The position numbers and the translations under genes are program-made. A DNA stretch of 64,000 nt. It comes from JAKJEP01 sp964580995 (lineage in GTDB: Bacteria; Planctomycetota; Phycisphaerae; Sedimentisphaerales; SM23-30). Below are positions 32,667 through 43,300 of the stretch, in pieces (position 1 is the stretch's first letter; each line of letters begins with the position of its first letter). The stretch lies in contig CAZOMV010000006.1 in NCBI GenBank assembly GCA_964580995.1, forward strand, positions 27,980-91,979. Direction: 5' to 3'. The notes under the pieces were generated by a model. The model had not been told where the DNA came from. It made no database searches and was given only the letters and a program-made list of their open reading frames with translations.

Positions 32667-35600
32667 ATGAAAATTATGCCATCGATAGCGTTGTTTTGTT
32701 TAGCTGCCCTGTCGTCCCGGAGGATTCTGACAGTCAGTTTCATCCTGGTATTCGGTTGGGTCTTCGGAATCGATCCGGCCGGAGCCGATGTCGAAGTAGG
32801 CGATGCCTTTACGCGGAGCGGCAACGGCACGTGGACAATCGGCACACGTGCGGCGGAGATGACCTTCCAAGCGCAGGATGGCAAACTGCTGATGTCGAAC
32901 TTCACGAACAAGCTTACCGGCCAGGCCCGCGCGTATATTGGCGAGAATAATGCCATCAGCCTGTTAGACGCGCGGGTTGGTGACAACAACGGGTTGAAGG
33001 CGGAAAGCCCCTGGATGGTTCAGAAGGCCGAGACCGTCAAAGTCAGGGCGGGCGGCAGACAGGCGGTTCAACTGAATCTGACGATGGGGCAAGATGCGGT
33101 GCAGGTGCACTGGCACGTGTTGGCTTATCCGGGAAGTTCAGTATTCCGCTTGTGGACGGAAATCGAGAATCTCGGCAGCGAACCCTATGTCAGCCTTTCG
33201 CAGGATCTCTATACCTTGGGTTTCCAGATGGACGGCGATACCTTCACCAACTACTGGCTGATCGGCGGTGCCACAAAACCGGACCTGGGAGAGATGCGTG
33301 AGGCCCCCATCGCCGATTCCTATCGGCAGGAGATAGCGTGCAAGGCGACCACGGAGTATGTGCCATGGATGGGATTCCGCCGCCGCACGGAACAGGGAGA
33401 CGGCTGCTTTATATTCCTCGACTACCTTGGGAACTGGTCGCTGCTCGCGGAACGCCAGGGATCGGGGCCGGTTCGAATCACAGCTCGTTCGGCCGATCTG
33501 ATGAACTGTCCCATTGCTCCGGGTGAGAAGTTCCAGCTTCCGGTCCTCTTCGTTGGCGTGTTCCATCGAGATTTGGAAGATATGGGACAGCGCCTCTACG
33601 ACTGGCAGTACAGCTATATGTGGGACTACACGCACCATGACTGGTATGCTTTGACGGCGATGAACGCTGACTACACGGACAAACAATACAACCTGCAGGA
33701 AAGCTTCGCCGGCCGCCTGGGGTATCTTGATATGGGAGTAATGGATATGATGCGCGTCACGGGGACCGACATGCTTTGGGACGACGCGGGGTGGTCCGAA
33801 AGTCCCAGCGTGTGGTCGGGCAGCGGGGAAGGCCCGGATTTCTACCAGACGGCGCGCTATCGCTTGCGGACGGATATGAAGTGGCTTTTGTGGATTTTGG
33901 GACGGCCGTCAGCGGGGTTGCTGGACGGCAAGGCCGGTGCCTGGGGTGACTTCCAGTGGCGAACGGACGCCATGGGGGATTTCGACATGCGTTCGGATAC
34001 GGCTTTTCGCAGGCAGATTACGCGGTTCCTGGAAGCAAACCCGGGCTGTTCCTTTCACACGTGCTCGGGGGGAAGCACCTATTCGCACTCGTGGGAGATT
34101 CAGCGGTACTCGGATTTCAACTATATGGCCGATGCGCGTGGCGGAGATTTTGTAAACTATTACTTGTCATACCTCGAAACGCCTGACAAGTGGATGGACT
34201 CATGTGCCGTGTTTCGCATTATGCCTTCCGGCGAGATGGTGATTGGATGGCAACCGGAGACTCGCAGTCGGATCCTGGCTGCGGTTCCTGCGATGGGATT
34301 TGGCAGCGCCGCCGCAAAAGAGGAGGAATTGGTTTTTGCCAGACGGACCGTGGAGATCTACCATTATCTTCTCCGGGAAGGGGTGGCGGGGCGATGGTCT
34401 TATATGTTCCACCCGAAAGTGACGGGTGATCGCGAGCATTACTATCCCCAGCGGACCAGTCATGACCGAACGAAGGCGATGATTATTCTTAAACATTTGT
34501 CGTCCGGAGACGTAACCATTTATCCCAAAGAACTGCTTCCGGAACACTCCTACGTGGTCGGTTATGAATCGCACCAGGGCACGGACACCCGCACCGGCGC
34601 AGACCTCATGGCCAATGGCATCTCGATACGCAACCAGGCGGTGGGCGAGATGATTTATCTCGGCCTGCCGAACCGGCCCGGCAGCGGCACGGACAAAACT
34701 CCCCCCCTGCCGCCGTCGCGAGTGCTATCGCGCAGGGAAACCAACATCGGACAAAGCGGAATGGGAATCTACTGGTCGCCGGGTCGCGATGATAACTGGA
34801 TTAGCTGCTACGAGATCCGCAGGGGGCAAGACCAGCTCTGGAAGGTGCCGGCGGGAACGTATTTCTTCGATCACTTTCCGCGCTGGGACAACGGCGAGAA
34901 GTATTTCGTCCGAACGTTGGATGGCGACGGAAATGCAAGCCCCTGGACGGAGGCTGTTTCCCTGGACGACGAGCCGCTGTGCTACTCAGCTCTTGGCGGA
35001 CATTCCTCGGCGAAGGATACCGACGGCTGGAGCGCCGAGGTTTCCGTGGATGGACAAACGTTTTCTGCGATGAGTTTCGTTCCACCGGCGGGAACGCCCT
35101 TCATCGACTTCAGTCCGGGCTTCGCGGGAGGTTCGAATCAAATTGGCGGGCTGGAGGGTTACTGGGAAGGGGCCCAAACTGCACGGGTTGGACGCGGATG
35201 GCAGGAGGCCTCGCATACCGCTCTTTGCGTTCGAACCTGGACCGCGCCTCAGGCCGGCACGATCCGCATCGTGGGCCGGGCCATGAAGGAGCATTATCGC
35301 AGGAATAGTGGCGGACCGCTGCGCGTGCGGGTGCTTCATGGCAACACGCCCGTGTGGCCCAGGAACGACTGGGCGGTGATCGATGTTCCGAATTCACCCG
35401 GCTGCACCCACGATTTTGCCCTCACCGTGGCCAAAGGTGACGCCATTCGCTTTGTACTCGACAAGGGCACATCTCCCCAGCGGACGGAAAACTACGCCTC
35501 GGGCAGCACCTCGGACGACATGATCGCCTGGATGCCGACTATTACGTATCTTCAGGAGTCAAGACAGCATCAGGAAAGCGTCGTGCGCATCCTCTGCGGA

Positions 35601-36518
35601 TCCAGTAAGCCTTACCTCGATACCAACGGAATGGAGTGGTCCGCGGATCAGTTTTTCACGGGTGGCGTAGCCGTAGCAAACACTTTCATGTTTGAGGGTG
35701 TAACACCGACCGCGACGGACCAGGCACTATACCAGCATGGGCGAAAGGGAAACGACTTCCGCTACTCTATTCCGGTCAGGCCGGGCCTCTACGCGGTAAG
35801 GATCAAGCTGGCCGAACCCGAATATGAGTGGTTTTTCGAGCGTCCCATGAACGTGGCCATCAATAACAGAGCGGTACTTACAAACTTCGACATCTGCCAT
35901 GCCGCCCGAGGGTGGAAACGCGCATATGACCGGATATTCCACTCGATCGTGCCGGACGCCGACGGGAACATCATTCTCCAATTTTCCGGCGGCTGGGACC
36001 CGCTACAAAGGACGAATGAGGCAATTGTCCAGGCGATTGAAGTGCTTCCCGAATCAAAATCGGTTACTCGCATCGACTGCGGATCCGACTCCTCGTTTGT
36101 GGATTGGAACAGTTTCGTCTGGGATTCGGATCGGGCTTTCCAGGACGGCACGACCCTTATTTCGGATGCTCCCGTCAGCCAGGCCTCGCCCACTCTCTAC
36201 GATCAAGGACTCTATCGGACGGCCCGCGCCGGAAAATCGTTTGGGTACACGATAACCGCGTCGCCGGGATTCTACACCGTGCATTTGCAGTTCGCCGAAA
36301 TGTGGCTTGCCGAGGCGGGTCAAAGGCCTATGGATATCGAGGTCAACGGCCGCGTTATTCGAAAATCCTGGGATCCGGCGGTCGCGGCGGGAAGCACGAA
36401 AATGGCTGCCGACGTCCGCGTGGACGGGATTGTACCCAATCAGGACGGACAAATTGTTATCCGAATTTCCGCCGTCGGTACGAATGATGCAATCCTGCAG
36501 GGAATCGAAGTTGAATAG
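32667..36518 (+). CDS. Secreted GH36-like glycoside hydrolase with two malectin-like domains
   Basis: The start is the ATG of M-K-I-M-P-S-I-A, with AGGAGA 7 nt upstream; a start ten codons earlier would include this site. The 1283-residue product has an unusually long hydrophobic N-terminus. The central part resembles clan GH-D (GH36/27): W-D-D-A-G-W near residue 369 and C-S-G-G near 465 followed by R-Y-S-D-F, where the catalytic aspartates of GH36 are expected; the usual K-x-D-x-N nucleophile motif is not obvious. An FN3-like segment begins near 678. The last 310 residues are two malectin-like modules, each opening R-I-x-C-G-S (about 971 and 1131). alpha-Galactosidase-like activity is a guess from the clan only. 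It lies 72 bp after the aminotransferase gene and 17 bp before the next gene. Confidence 0.72.
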   Translation: MKIMPSIALFCLAALSSRRILTVSFILVFGWVFGIDPAGADVEVGDAFTRSGNGTWTIGTRAAEMTFQAQDGKLLMSNFTNKLTGQARAYIGENNAISLLDARVGDNNGLKAESPWMVQKAETVKVRAGGRQAVQLNLTMGQDAVQVHWHVLAYPGSSVFRLWTEIENLGSEPYVSLSQDLYTLGFQMDGDTFTNYWLIGGATKPDLGEMREAPIADSYRQEIACKATTEYVPWMGFRRRTEQGDGCFIFLDYLGNWSLLAERQGSGPVRITARSADLMNCPIAPGEKFQLPVLFVGVFHRDLEDMGQRLYDWQYSYMWDYTHHDWYALTAMNADYTDKQYNLQESFAGRLGYLDMGVMDMMRVTGTDMLWDDAGWSESPSVWSGSGEGPDFYQTARYRLRTDMKWLLWILGRPSAGLLDGKAGAWGDFQWRTDAMGDFDMRSDTAFRRQITRFLEANPGCSFHTCSGGSTYSHSWEIQRYSDFNYMADARGGDFVNYYLSYLETPDKWMDSCAVFRIMPSGEMVIGWQPETRSRILAAVPAMGFGSAAAKEEELVFARRTVEIYHYLLREGVAGRWSYMFHPKVTGDREHYYPQRTSHDRTKAMIILKHLSSGDVTIYPKELLPEHSYVVGYESHQGTDTRTGADLMANGISIRNQAVGEMIYLGLPNRPGSGTDKTPPLPPSRVLSRRETNIGQSGMGIYWSPGRDDNWISCYEIRRGQDQLWKVPAGTYFFDHFPRWDNGEKYFVRTLDGDGNASPWTEAVSLDDEPLCYSALGGHSSAKDTDGWSAEVSVDGQTFSAMSFVPPAGTPFIDFSPGFAGGSNQIGGLEGYWEGAQTARVGRGWQEASHTALCVRTWTAPQAGTIRIVGRAMKEHYRRNSGGPLRVRVLHGNTPVWPRNDWAVIDVPNSPGCTHDFALTVAKGDAIRFVLDKGTSPQRTENYASGSTSDDMIAWMPTITYLQESRQHQESVVRILCGSSKPYLDTNGMEWSADQFFTGGVAVANTFMFEGVTPTATDQALYQHGRKGNDFRYSIPVRPGLYAVRIKLAEPEYEWFFERPMNVAINNRAVLTNFDICHAARGWKRAYDRIFHSIVPDADGNIILQFSGGWDPLQRTNEAIVQAIEVLPESKSVTRIDCGSDSSFVDWNSFVWDSDRAFQDGTTLISDAPVSQASPTLYDQGLYRTARAGKSFGYTITASPGFYTVHLQFAEMWLAEAGQRPMDIEVNGRVIRKSWDPAVAAGSTKMAADVRVDGIVPNQDGQIVIRISAVGTNDAILQGIEVE

Positions 36519-36535
36519 TCAATGGAGACGAATCA

Positions 36536-39500
36536 ATGAAAACCTATCATGTAAAACTTCTTTTATTTGTTGCGGTTTGCGGTATGACCCTGGGGTGCTC
36601 AGCCATCCGAGCCGCCGATACTCCTGTGGTTGAATCCCCTTTCGACGCCCTCCTCGAAAACATTCTTTCCGTCACGCAGGGCTGGGGGGAACTAGGGATC
36701 AACACCGCCGTCCGCTCCACTAACCAGCCGCCCGTGACCCTGCGTATCAAGGATAAAGAATACACCCACGGCCTGGGCCACCATGCCGTCGGCGAAATCG
36801 TCGTGGATTTGGGCGGCCAATTCCAGACCTTCCAGGCCGAGATTGGCATCCAGTGGCAGGGTGGAAATACGTCCGCTTCCGTCATCTTCCAAATCTACGC
36901 CGATGATAAAAAAGTCTTCGATAGCGGAGTGGTTCACGAAAACGATCCGCCCCGGCCCGTAACCGTTTCGGTAAAAGGTGCTGAAGTGTTGCGGCTGGTC
37001 GCCAGCGATGCCGGTGATGGCATCAGTTATGATTGTGCCAACTGGGCCGACGCCCAGCTTATCCGCGATCCGGCGGCCAAGGAGCGTCCTGCAATGGCTA
37101 TCGACATGGCCCCCTTTGCCATCGTTGCCTCGTGGGATCCGAAAGTCACGACGGGCACGAAGGCCGGCCGGGTGGAGGAATTTCCCGCTGAGGATGTCGT
37201 CCCGTATCAGGAACTCCTCCCCGCTGCCGACGGAACCTATCCGGTTCCGGTGCAGGACGGTGCCGGCTGTATCGGCCTGCAATGGGACGAAAACCGGCTG
37301 CTGCGGCAGGTCATTCTCCGCTTCTCGGATAAGGCCCCTCTGCTGCCCGCCGAGTCGATTCAGTTGCAGTTTTGGTCCGGCACCTCAGCCTGGCAAGGGC
37401 AATGGCAGGTACTGGAACTCACGCCGAAAAAGGTTGACTACAATCTGGTATGGTCCTTCGGCTACCAGCAGATGGCCAGCGGAACGCAGAAGGTTCGCTG
37501 GGTGTTCTCCGAAACCAGCCAACCCATCGTCCTGACGGGCATCTCCGCCTTTACCCGGTCGCGCTGCGAGACCGTCGGCATCCGCATCGAGTCAACCCAA
37601 CCGAATTCACAAGGTAAGGTGGAAATCGACCCCTACAACGGCTATGTATTTGATCGAAGAAGTGATGTATCACCTCATCACCGCACGTGGGATACTTCAA
37701 AACCTCTTACACTCAACGTTCTCTACAACGTCCCCGAACCATTAAAAGTCGATCGCACCGTCCTGCGGTTCCGCCTGCCCGATACCGCCTTCGGCGTGGC
37801 CATCGAGGACCTGCTGGCCAATGACTGCGTCTATGTCCCGCACGCCGACCTCTTCGTCACCCGGCTGCCCGCCCCCATCACCGCCGCCGATTACCTCAAA
37901 AACATCGCCGGCCAGCAAACGGTGCTGGAGCAGGTTCGATCTCAGCCTGACCAGGATTTCGCCCGGGCCTGGTCCGCCGTCCACAATCCGGTTCAGAATC
38001 TCGGCCCGACGATGATCTCGCTGGCCAACGACAATCGCAAATACATCGTCGGACGGGAAGGCGCCATCTTCTTTGACCTGCATGACCGGCCCGACGATCC
38101 CCGCGGCGCCCGGCCCGGTACGATTTACCAAATGTCGTACAGCCTTCCCTGGACCTGCTCGCCAGTCTTCGGCAGCGGCAAGGATCTCCCAATTACTCGC
38201 CATCTGGAAGGCGGCTGGCTGCCGATTCCCGTTACCACCACCACCGATGGTCCCGTCGAATACCGCCAGGTAACCTACGTCATCCCCCTGAGCGACCCGC
38301 TTCCCGATGTCCCCTTCTGGTATCGTGAGTTTGCCATGTGCGTAGCCGACTACCAGGCGAAAAACACCGGAAACGCTCCCGTCCCCGTAAAAATAGTGCT
38401 CGGCTTTGGCAATCCCCCGGACAAGCCCATCCAGTTCCAAAACGTAAAAGAAGGGCTGCTCGTCATCCAGGGCGACCGCATCGCCGCCCTCATCGACACC
38501 CGCCCGGCCGCCCCCCTGACCGTGAAACAGGAAGGGGCTAGCGTTATCATCGCAGGTGATCTTCCCGCCGGTGCCACCGCTCGGCACTTCGTTTCCTTAC
38601 CCGCCTGGAAAGTCGATCCCAAAGCCTGCGCGTCTCTCCTTGTCGATGAAAGTACCGAAGCCCGGGTCAAAGCATATTGGACCTCACTGCTCGAGCCGGC
38701 CATGCAGATCGAGATTCCCGACCCGTTCCTGAGCAATATTATTAGAGCCTCCCAGGTCCACTGCCTCATGGCCTCCCGCAACGAAAACCGCGGCACCATG
38801 ATCTCCCCCTGGGTCAGCGGCGCCCAATACGGCCCGCTGGAAAGCGAGTCGAACCCAATCATCCGCGGCCTGGACATGACCGGCCATACCGATTACGCCC
38901 GCCGGGCTTTGGAGTTCATGCTGAGCTTCTGCAACCAGCAGGGCTTCATCACCACCGGCTACACCGTCGTCGGCACCGGCCAAACCCTCTGGACCCTCGC
39001 GGAATATTACCAGCGTTCCCACGACCGCGCCTGGCTCCAGCAGGTCGCCCCGGAAGTCGTCCGCATCTGCCAGTGGATTGCCCGCCAGCGGGAGAAGACC
39101 AAACGCCTCGACGCCCGCGGCCTAAAAGTACCCGAATACGGCCTGATGACCCCCGGCGTCTCCGCCGACTGGGACCGTTACGCCTATCGCCTCTTCAACG
39201 ACGCCCACTACTATGCCGCCCTGGAGTCCTGCGGCCGCATCCTGGCCGACATCGACGACCCCGCCGCCCCCGCCATCCAGCAGGAAGCCCGCCAGTATCG
39301 GCAGGACATCCTGCGGGCCTTCCAGACGGCCCAGGCCCGCACCCCCGTGGTGAAACTGCAAAACTGCACCTGGGTCCCCGCCGAACCTTCCCTCCTGTAT
39401 TATTACGGCGATCTCCAGGACTATTTCCCCAATGAAGACGCGGGCCGCGCCTCCGGCTACACCGTGGAACTCAGCTCCAATCACCTGGTGGCCGTCGGCG

Positions 39501-40177
39501 CCCTCGACCCGGCCTCCCGGGAAACCGACTGGATGCTCGACCATCTCGAAGACGTCCATTTCCTCCGCGACGGTTGGGGCGATTATCCCGAGGCAAAAAA
39601 ACGCACCGACATCTTCTCCCTCGGCGGCTTTGCCTGCGTCCAGCCCTATTACGGCCGCTTCGCCGAAATCTACGCCCTCCGCGACGAGGTCAAGCCCTAT
39701 ATCCGAACCTACTTCAATACGGTTTCGGCGCACGCCGGCTCCGAAAATCTCACCTTCTGGGAACACTTCGCCAACCGCGGCATGTGGAACAAAACCCACG
39801 AGACCGGTTGGTTCCTCTGCCAGACCCGGATTATGCTTGTTAATGAGAGTGGCGATGAACTCTGGCTGGCCCCCTTCGTCCCCAAACACTGGCTCCAGGA
39901 CGGCCAAAAGGTCGCCATCCGCAACGCCCCCACCCGCTTCGGCCCGGTCAGCTACACCATTACCTCCAGCATCGCCGCCGGACGGATCGACGCCGTCGTC
40001 CAACTGCCGGAAAATTGCTCCGCCGGAAAAATCGTCCTCCGCCTGCGCCATCCCGACGGCAAACCGATGCAGTCTGTCACCATACAGGGCCAGTCCCACC
40101 CGGACTTCAACCCGCAAAACGAAACTATCACCTTCGCGCCGGTCGAGCCTACCCTCACGATCTGTGCGAAATATTAA
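36536..40177 (+). CDS. Secreted NPCBM-domain protein with six-hairpin-glycosidase-like C-terminus (paralogue 1)
   Basis: The 1213-residue product has a signal peptide with a Cys (G-M-T-L-G-C-S-A, possibly a lipoprotein) and an N-terminal NPCBM domain (Y-T-H-G-L-G-H-H-A-V-G-E-I, F-Q-A-E-I-G-I, S-V-I-F-Q-I-Y-A-D-D-K-K-V-F-D-S-G; about residues 50-185). A large middle region follows, then an (alpha/alpha)-barrel-like C-terminal half (about 720-1110) with P-L-E-S-E-S-N-P-I-I-R-G, T-T-G-Y-T and P-E-Y-G-L-M-x-P-G. The final part is a beta domain common in six-hairpin glycosidases. I could not assign a GH family. The next gene is a close structural paralogue. GGAG lies 9 nt before the ATG. Confidence 0.75.
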   Translation: MKTYHVKLLLFVAVCGMTLGCSAIRAADTPVVESPFDALLENILSVTQGWGELGINTAVRSTNQPPVTLRIKDKEYTHGLGHHAVGEIVVDLGGQFQTFQAEIGIQWQGGNTSASVIFQIYADDKKVFDSGVVHENDPPRPVTVSVKGAEVLRLVASDAGDGISYDCANWADAQLIRDPAAKERPAMAIDMAPFAIVASWDPKVTTGTKAGRVEEFPAEDVVPYQELLPAADGTYPVPVQDGAGCIGLQWDENRLLRQVILRFSDKAPLLPAESIQLQFWSGTSAWQGQWQVLELTPKKVDYNLVWSFGYQQMASGTQKVRWVFSETSQPIVLTGISAFTRSRCETVGIRIESTQPNSQGKVEIDPYNGYVFDRRSDVSPHHRTWDTSKPLTLNVLYNVPEPLKVDRTVLRFRLPDTAFGVAIEDLLANDCVYVPHADLFVTRLPAPITAADYLKNIAGQQTVLEQVRSQPDQDFARAWSAVHNPVQNLGPTMISLANDNRKYIVGREGAIFFDLHDRPDDPRGARPGTIYQMSYSLPWTCSPVFGSGKDLPITRHLEGGWLPIPVTTTTDGPVEYRQVTYVIPLSDPLPDVPFWYREFAMCVADYQAKNTGNAPVPVKIVLGFGNPPDKPIQFQNVKEGLLVIQGDRIAALIDTRPAAPLTVKQEGASVIIAGDLPAGATARHFVSLPAWKVDPKACASLLVDESTEARVKAYWTSLLEPAMQIEIPDPFLSNIIRASQVHCLMASRNENRGTMISPWVSGAQYGPLESESNPIIRGLDMTGHTDYARRALEFMLSFCNQQGFITTGYTVVGTGQTLWTLAEYYQRSHDRAWLQQVAPEVVRICQWIARQREKTKRLDARGLKVPEYGLMTPGVSADWDRYAYRLFNDAHYYAALESCGRILADIDDPAAPAIQQEARQYRQDILRAFQTAQARTPVVKLQNCTWVPAEPSLLYYYGDLQDYFPNEDAGRASGYTVELSSNHLVAVGALDPASRETDWMLDHLEDVHFLRDGWGDYPEAKKRTDIFSLGGFACVQPYYGRFAEIYALRDEVKPYIRTYFNTVSAHAGSENLTFWEHFANRGMWNKTHETGWFLCQTRIMLVNESGDELWLAPFVPKHWLQDGQKVAIRNAPTRFGPVSYTITSSIAAGRIDAVVQLPENCSAGKIVLRLRHPDGKPMQSVTIQGQSHPDFNPQNETITFAPVEPTLTICAKY

Positions 40178-40301
40178 CGGAAAATATATGATACGATCCA
40201 CTTGGCTCCTTTAATTTCGGTTGGTATTGATCTGGCTTAAACGGATGGCCGGTCAGTTTGGAAAAAAGTAAAGACTACCAGGGTAACGTTTGGAGAACAG
40301 T

Positions 40302-43300
40302 ATGTTTCCTAATCGCTCAGACAGAAAATCGTGGAGAATGACGCTGTGGCTATTTCTAGGAATTTTTTTGTATCCTTATTCCACAGGCTTTGGCAATACG
40401 GAAGATGTATCCCGTACCGAGTATTTGGGCGATCACCCGGGCCTGATTGCTTTCGAGCGGCAGGGCTGGGGCCTGTTAGGATATGATGCGGCGGCGCATA
40501 GCAGCACGCAAACGCCGGTACCGATTCAAATCGGTAATCAATCCTACGAAAAAGGCCTGGGCGGGCATGCGCCGGGTGAAATCTTTATCCTGCTGGGCGG
40601 CGATTATATTCGCTTTGAGGCGGAAGTGGGGGTACAAGCCGGCCAACAGGCCGGAACGGTGGTTTTTCAGGTGTTTGTGGATGACCAAAAGGTTTTTGAC
40701 AGCGGGATCAGGCGGAGCAATGATCCTCCCGTGCCGCTGGCGGTTGACTTGCAGAATGCCCGGAAACTCCGGCTCCTCTGCCTGGATGGCGGGGATGGGA
40801 TCAGTTGTGATATGGCCAATTGGGCAAACGCCTTGCTGGTGCGTGACTCCGATGGTTCTTCGTCTGCGAATTACGATCAAAAGGTCGATATCGGCCCGTT
40901 TGCCCAGGTCATTACCACGGATTATCTCCGTATGGATGGTACCCATCACCAGCGAACCGAAACCTTTCCCGCGTGCGAGCTGTTTTTCGATGAAGAAATT
41001 TTTCCGGATTCCCGTGGCCTTTATCAGGTACCTATCCAGAAAGCCGGTATTTTCGGCGATCCCAGCCGGAAGGGGATGGTCAGTACCGGCCTGATGTGGC
41101 TGGAACGCCGGCATTTGAATCGGCTATCGATTCAGTTCGAGAAGCCGGAAGATATTCCCGATTTGAATCAGATGGTGGTGCATCATTGGGTTATGCACAA
41201 GCGGGGCGCTTCGCCGGGCGGGTCCCGCTGGCAGGGCCGTTGGGTTCCTTTGGCGGGGAAATTGACCGTGCAGGGGGATACGCTGGATTTTGCCATCGAC
41301 TCGAAAGAAACTGCCGCTCGGAAGGACGGCAGTTTGAAAATCCGCTGGGTTTTTCCGGCGGAAGGTGACACCCTGGGGATACGGCGGATGTCGGCCTATA
41401 CCCAGTCCCTCTGGGCGGACGAGAAACTGGTACTCCTGGCCGAACAGCCGGCCCCGTGGAAAACCGTTCATATAGACGCCTATAACGGAGAATTCATCCA
41501 AAACAAAGATGCCAAATATTCGATGGATTGGGATCCGACCGCTGCTTTACCGTTTCAGGTGCGATACAGCGAGTCTCTGCCCTGGAAATCGGATCGCACT
41601 ATCTTACGATTAAAATTAGATGACGAAACCGGATTTGGTGTGGCGGTCGATGATGTGCGGGAACGGGGTCCGGTGTACGTCGAAGATTTCGGAATCTTGG
41701 TAAAAAAGGCTGACGATCCCATTACCCTGGACGAATATAAAAATCGGATCGGTGGTCAAAAAACGGTTCTGGAGCGCGTTCGGCAGATGCCGGACCAGTC
41801 TTTGGCAAAGGCGATGGCTGCCGTTCATCGCCCGGCGGCCGATCTGGGACCGACCATGCTGTCGCTGGCCAATGAAAATCACAAATACATTGTCTATCGG
41901 GATGGAACTATCTCCTTTGATAATCGGTCCCAGGCGGTGGTTCCGCCGGGTCTGGCCCATTTTCAAAATCTGTTAACTCCCATGTTCGGCTCCGGGAAGC
42001 CCGACGGCATCCAACGGGAAATGGACCAGGGCGGCTGGATTCCCATTCCGGTTCTCGAAATCATGGAAGGAGGGATCCGCTATCGCCAGAAGAGTTATGT
42101 GGCACCCTACGATTCCAAGGGGGCTCCGGCAGGGATGGCCCGCTGGATGAACGAAAAACCCCTGGGAATGTTTGAATTTACCGTGGAAAATCCCTCGTCC
42201 CAGGCCGGGGACTGTTCGCTGCAATTCGAGATGAAGCAGTTTGCCGACGCGAAAACCTCTCATCCGATTCCATTGGAAAAAATAAAGGAACGTTTCCTAT
42301 GGAAAGAGAAAGACCAATTGTACGGTGCGGTTTTTTATGGTGAGAATCAGCCGATACCACCCACGGTACAGGACGGCAAATGGATGGTAAAAGGAACGTT
42401 AGCGCCGGGTGAGTCCGTTCAGGTAATCCTGTTCATTCCCGGCTGGAATATTTCCGAACCGGATTTGGCGGCGTTGGCACTGGACCGGGATCTGGCCCAG
42501 GCGACTCGTGATTATTGGCAAGACATAATGAGTGAAGGCATCCAGCTTACGCTGCCGGATGGCCAGCTCCAGAATCTGATTATGGGCAATATGGTTCATT
42601 GTATGCTGGCCTCCCGCAATCTTGAGGGGAAAATCATTGTTCCCTGGATTTCCAGTTTTTCCTACGGGCCGCTGGAAAGCGAAGCCCATTCGATCATCCG
42701 GGGCATGCAATACCTGGGACAGTTGGATTATGCCCGGCGCAGTCTCGAGTATTTTATGCAAAACTATAACCCGGAAGGTTATTTGACGACCGGTTACACC
42801 TATATGGGAACGGGCTGGCATCTGTGGGCGCTGGGGGAGTATTATCAGCTATCGCAAAACAAAGTCTGGCTGTCGGAAAATGCCCATGCCGTCGAACGGG
42901 TATGTAACTGGATCATGGCCCAACAGGCCAAGACCAAAAAAATGAATGCCGCGGGCCAGCCAGTTCCCGAATACGGTTTGATGCCGCCCGGCGTGATGGC
43001 CGACTGGGAGCTGTATGCCTATTATTTTTATTTGAATGGCTATTTCTATGCCGGTCTGAAATCCGCCGCCGAAGCCCTGCACTCGATGGGCTGGCCGACA
43101 GCCGGTCCCATGCTCAGCAGCGCTGAAAATTTACAAAAAAATATTCTGCGATCCTTCAAATGGGTGCAGTCACTGGCTCCCGTTCAGAAGCTGAAAGACG
43201 GCACGTGGGTTCCCTATTATCCCACCCAGGTGTATTGTCCTTCCCCCCTCAACGATTATTATCCCAACGAAGATTTTGGGCGGAGCTGGTGTTACGATGT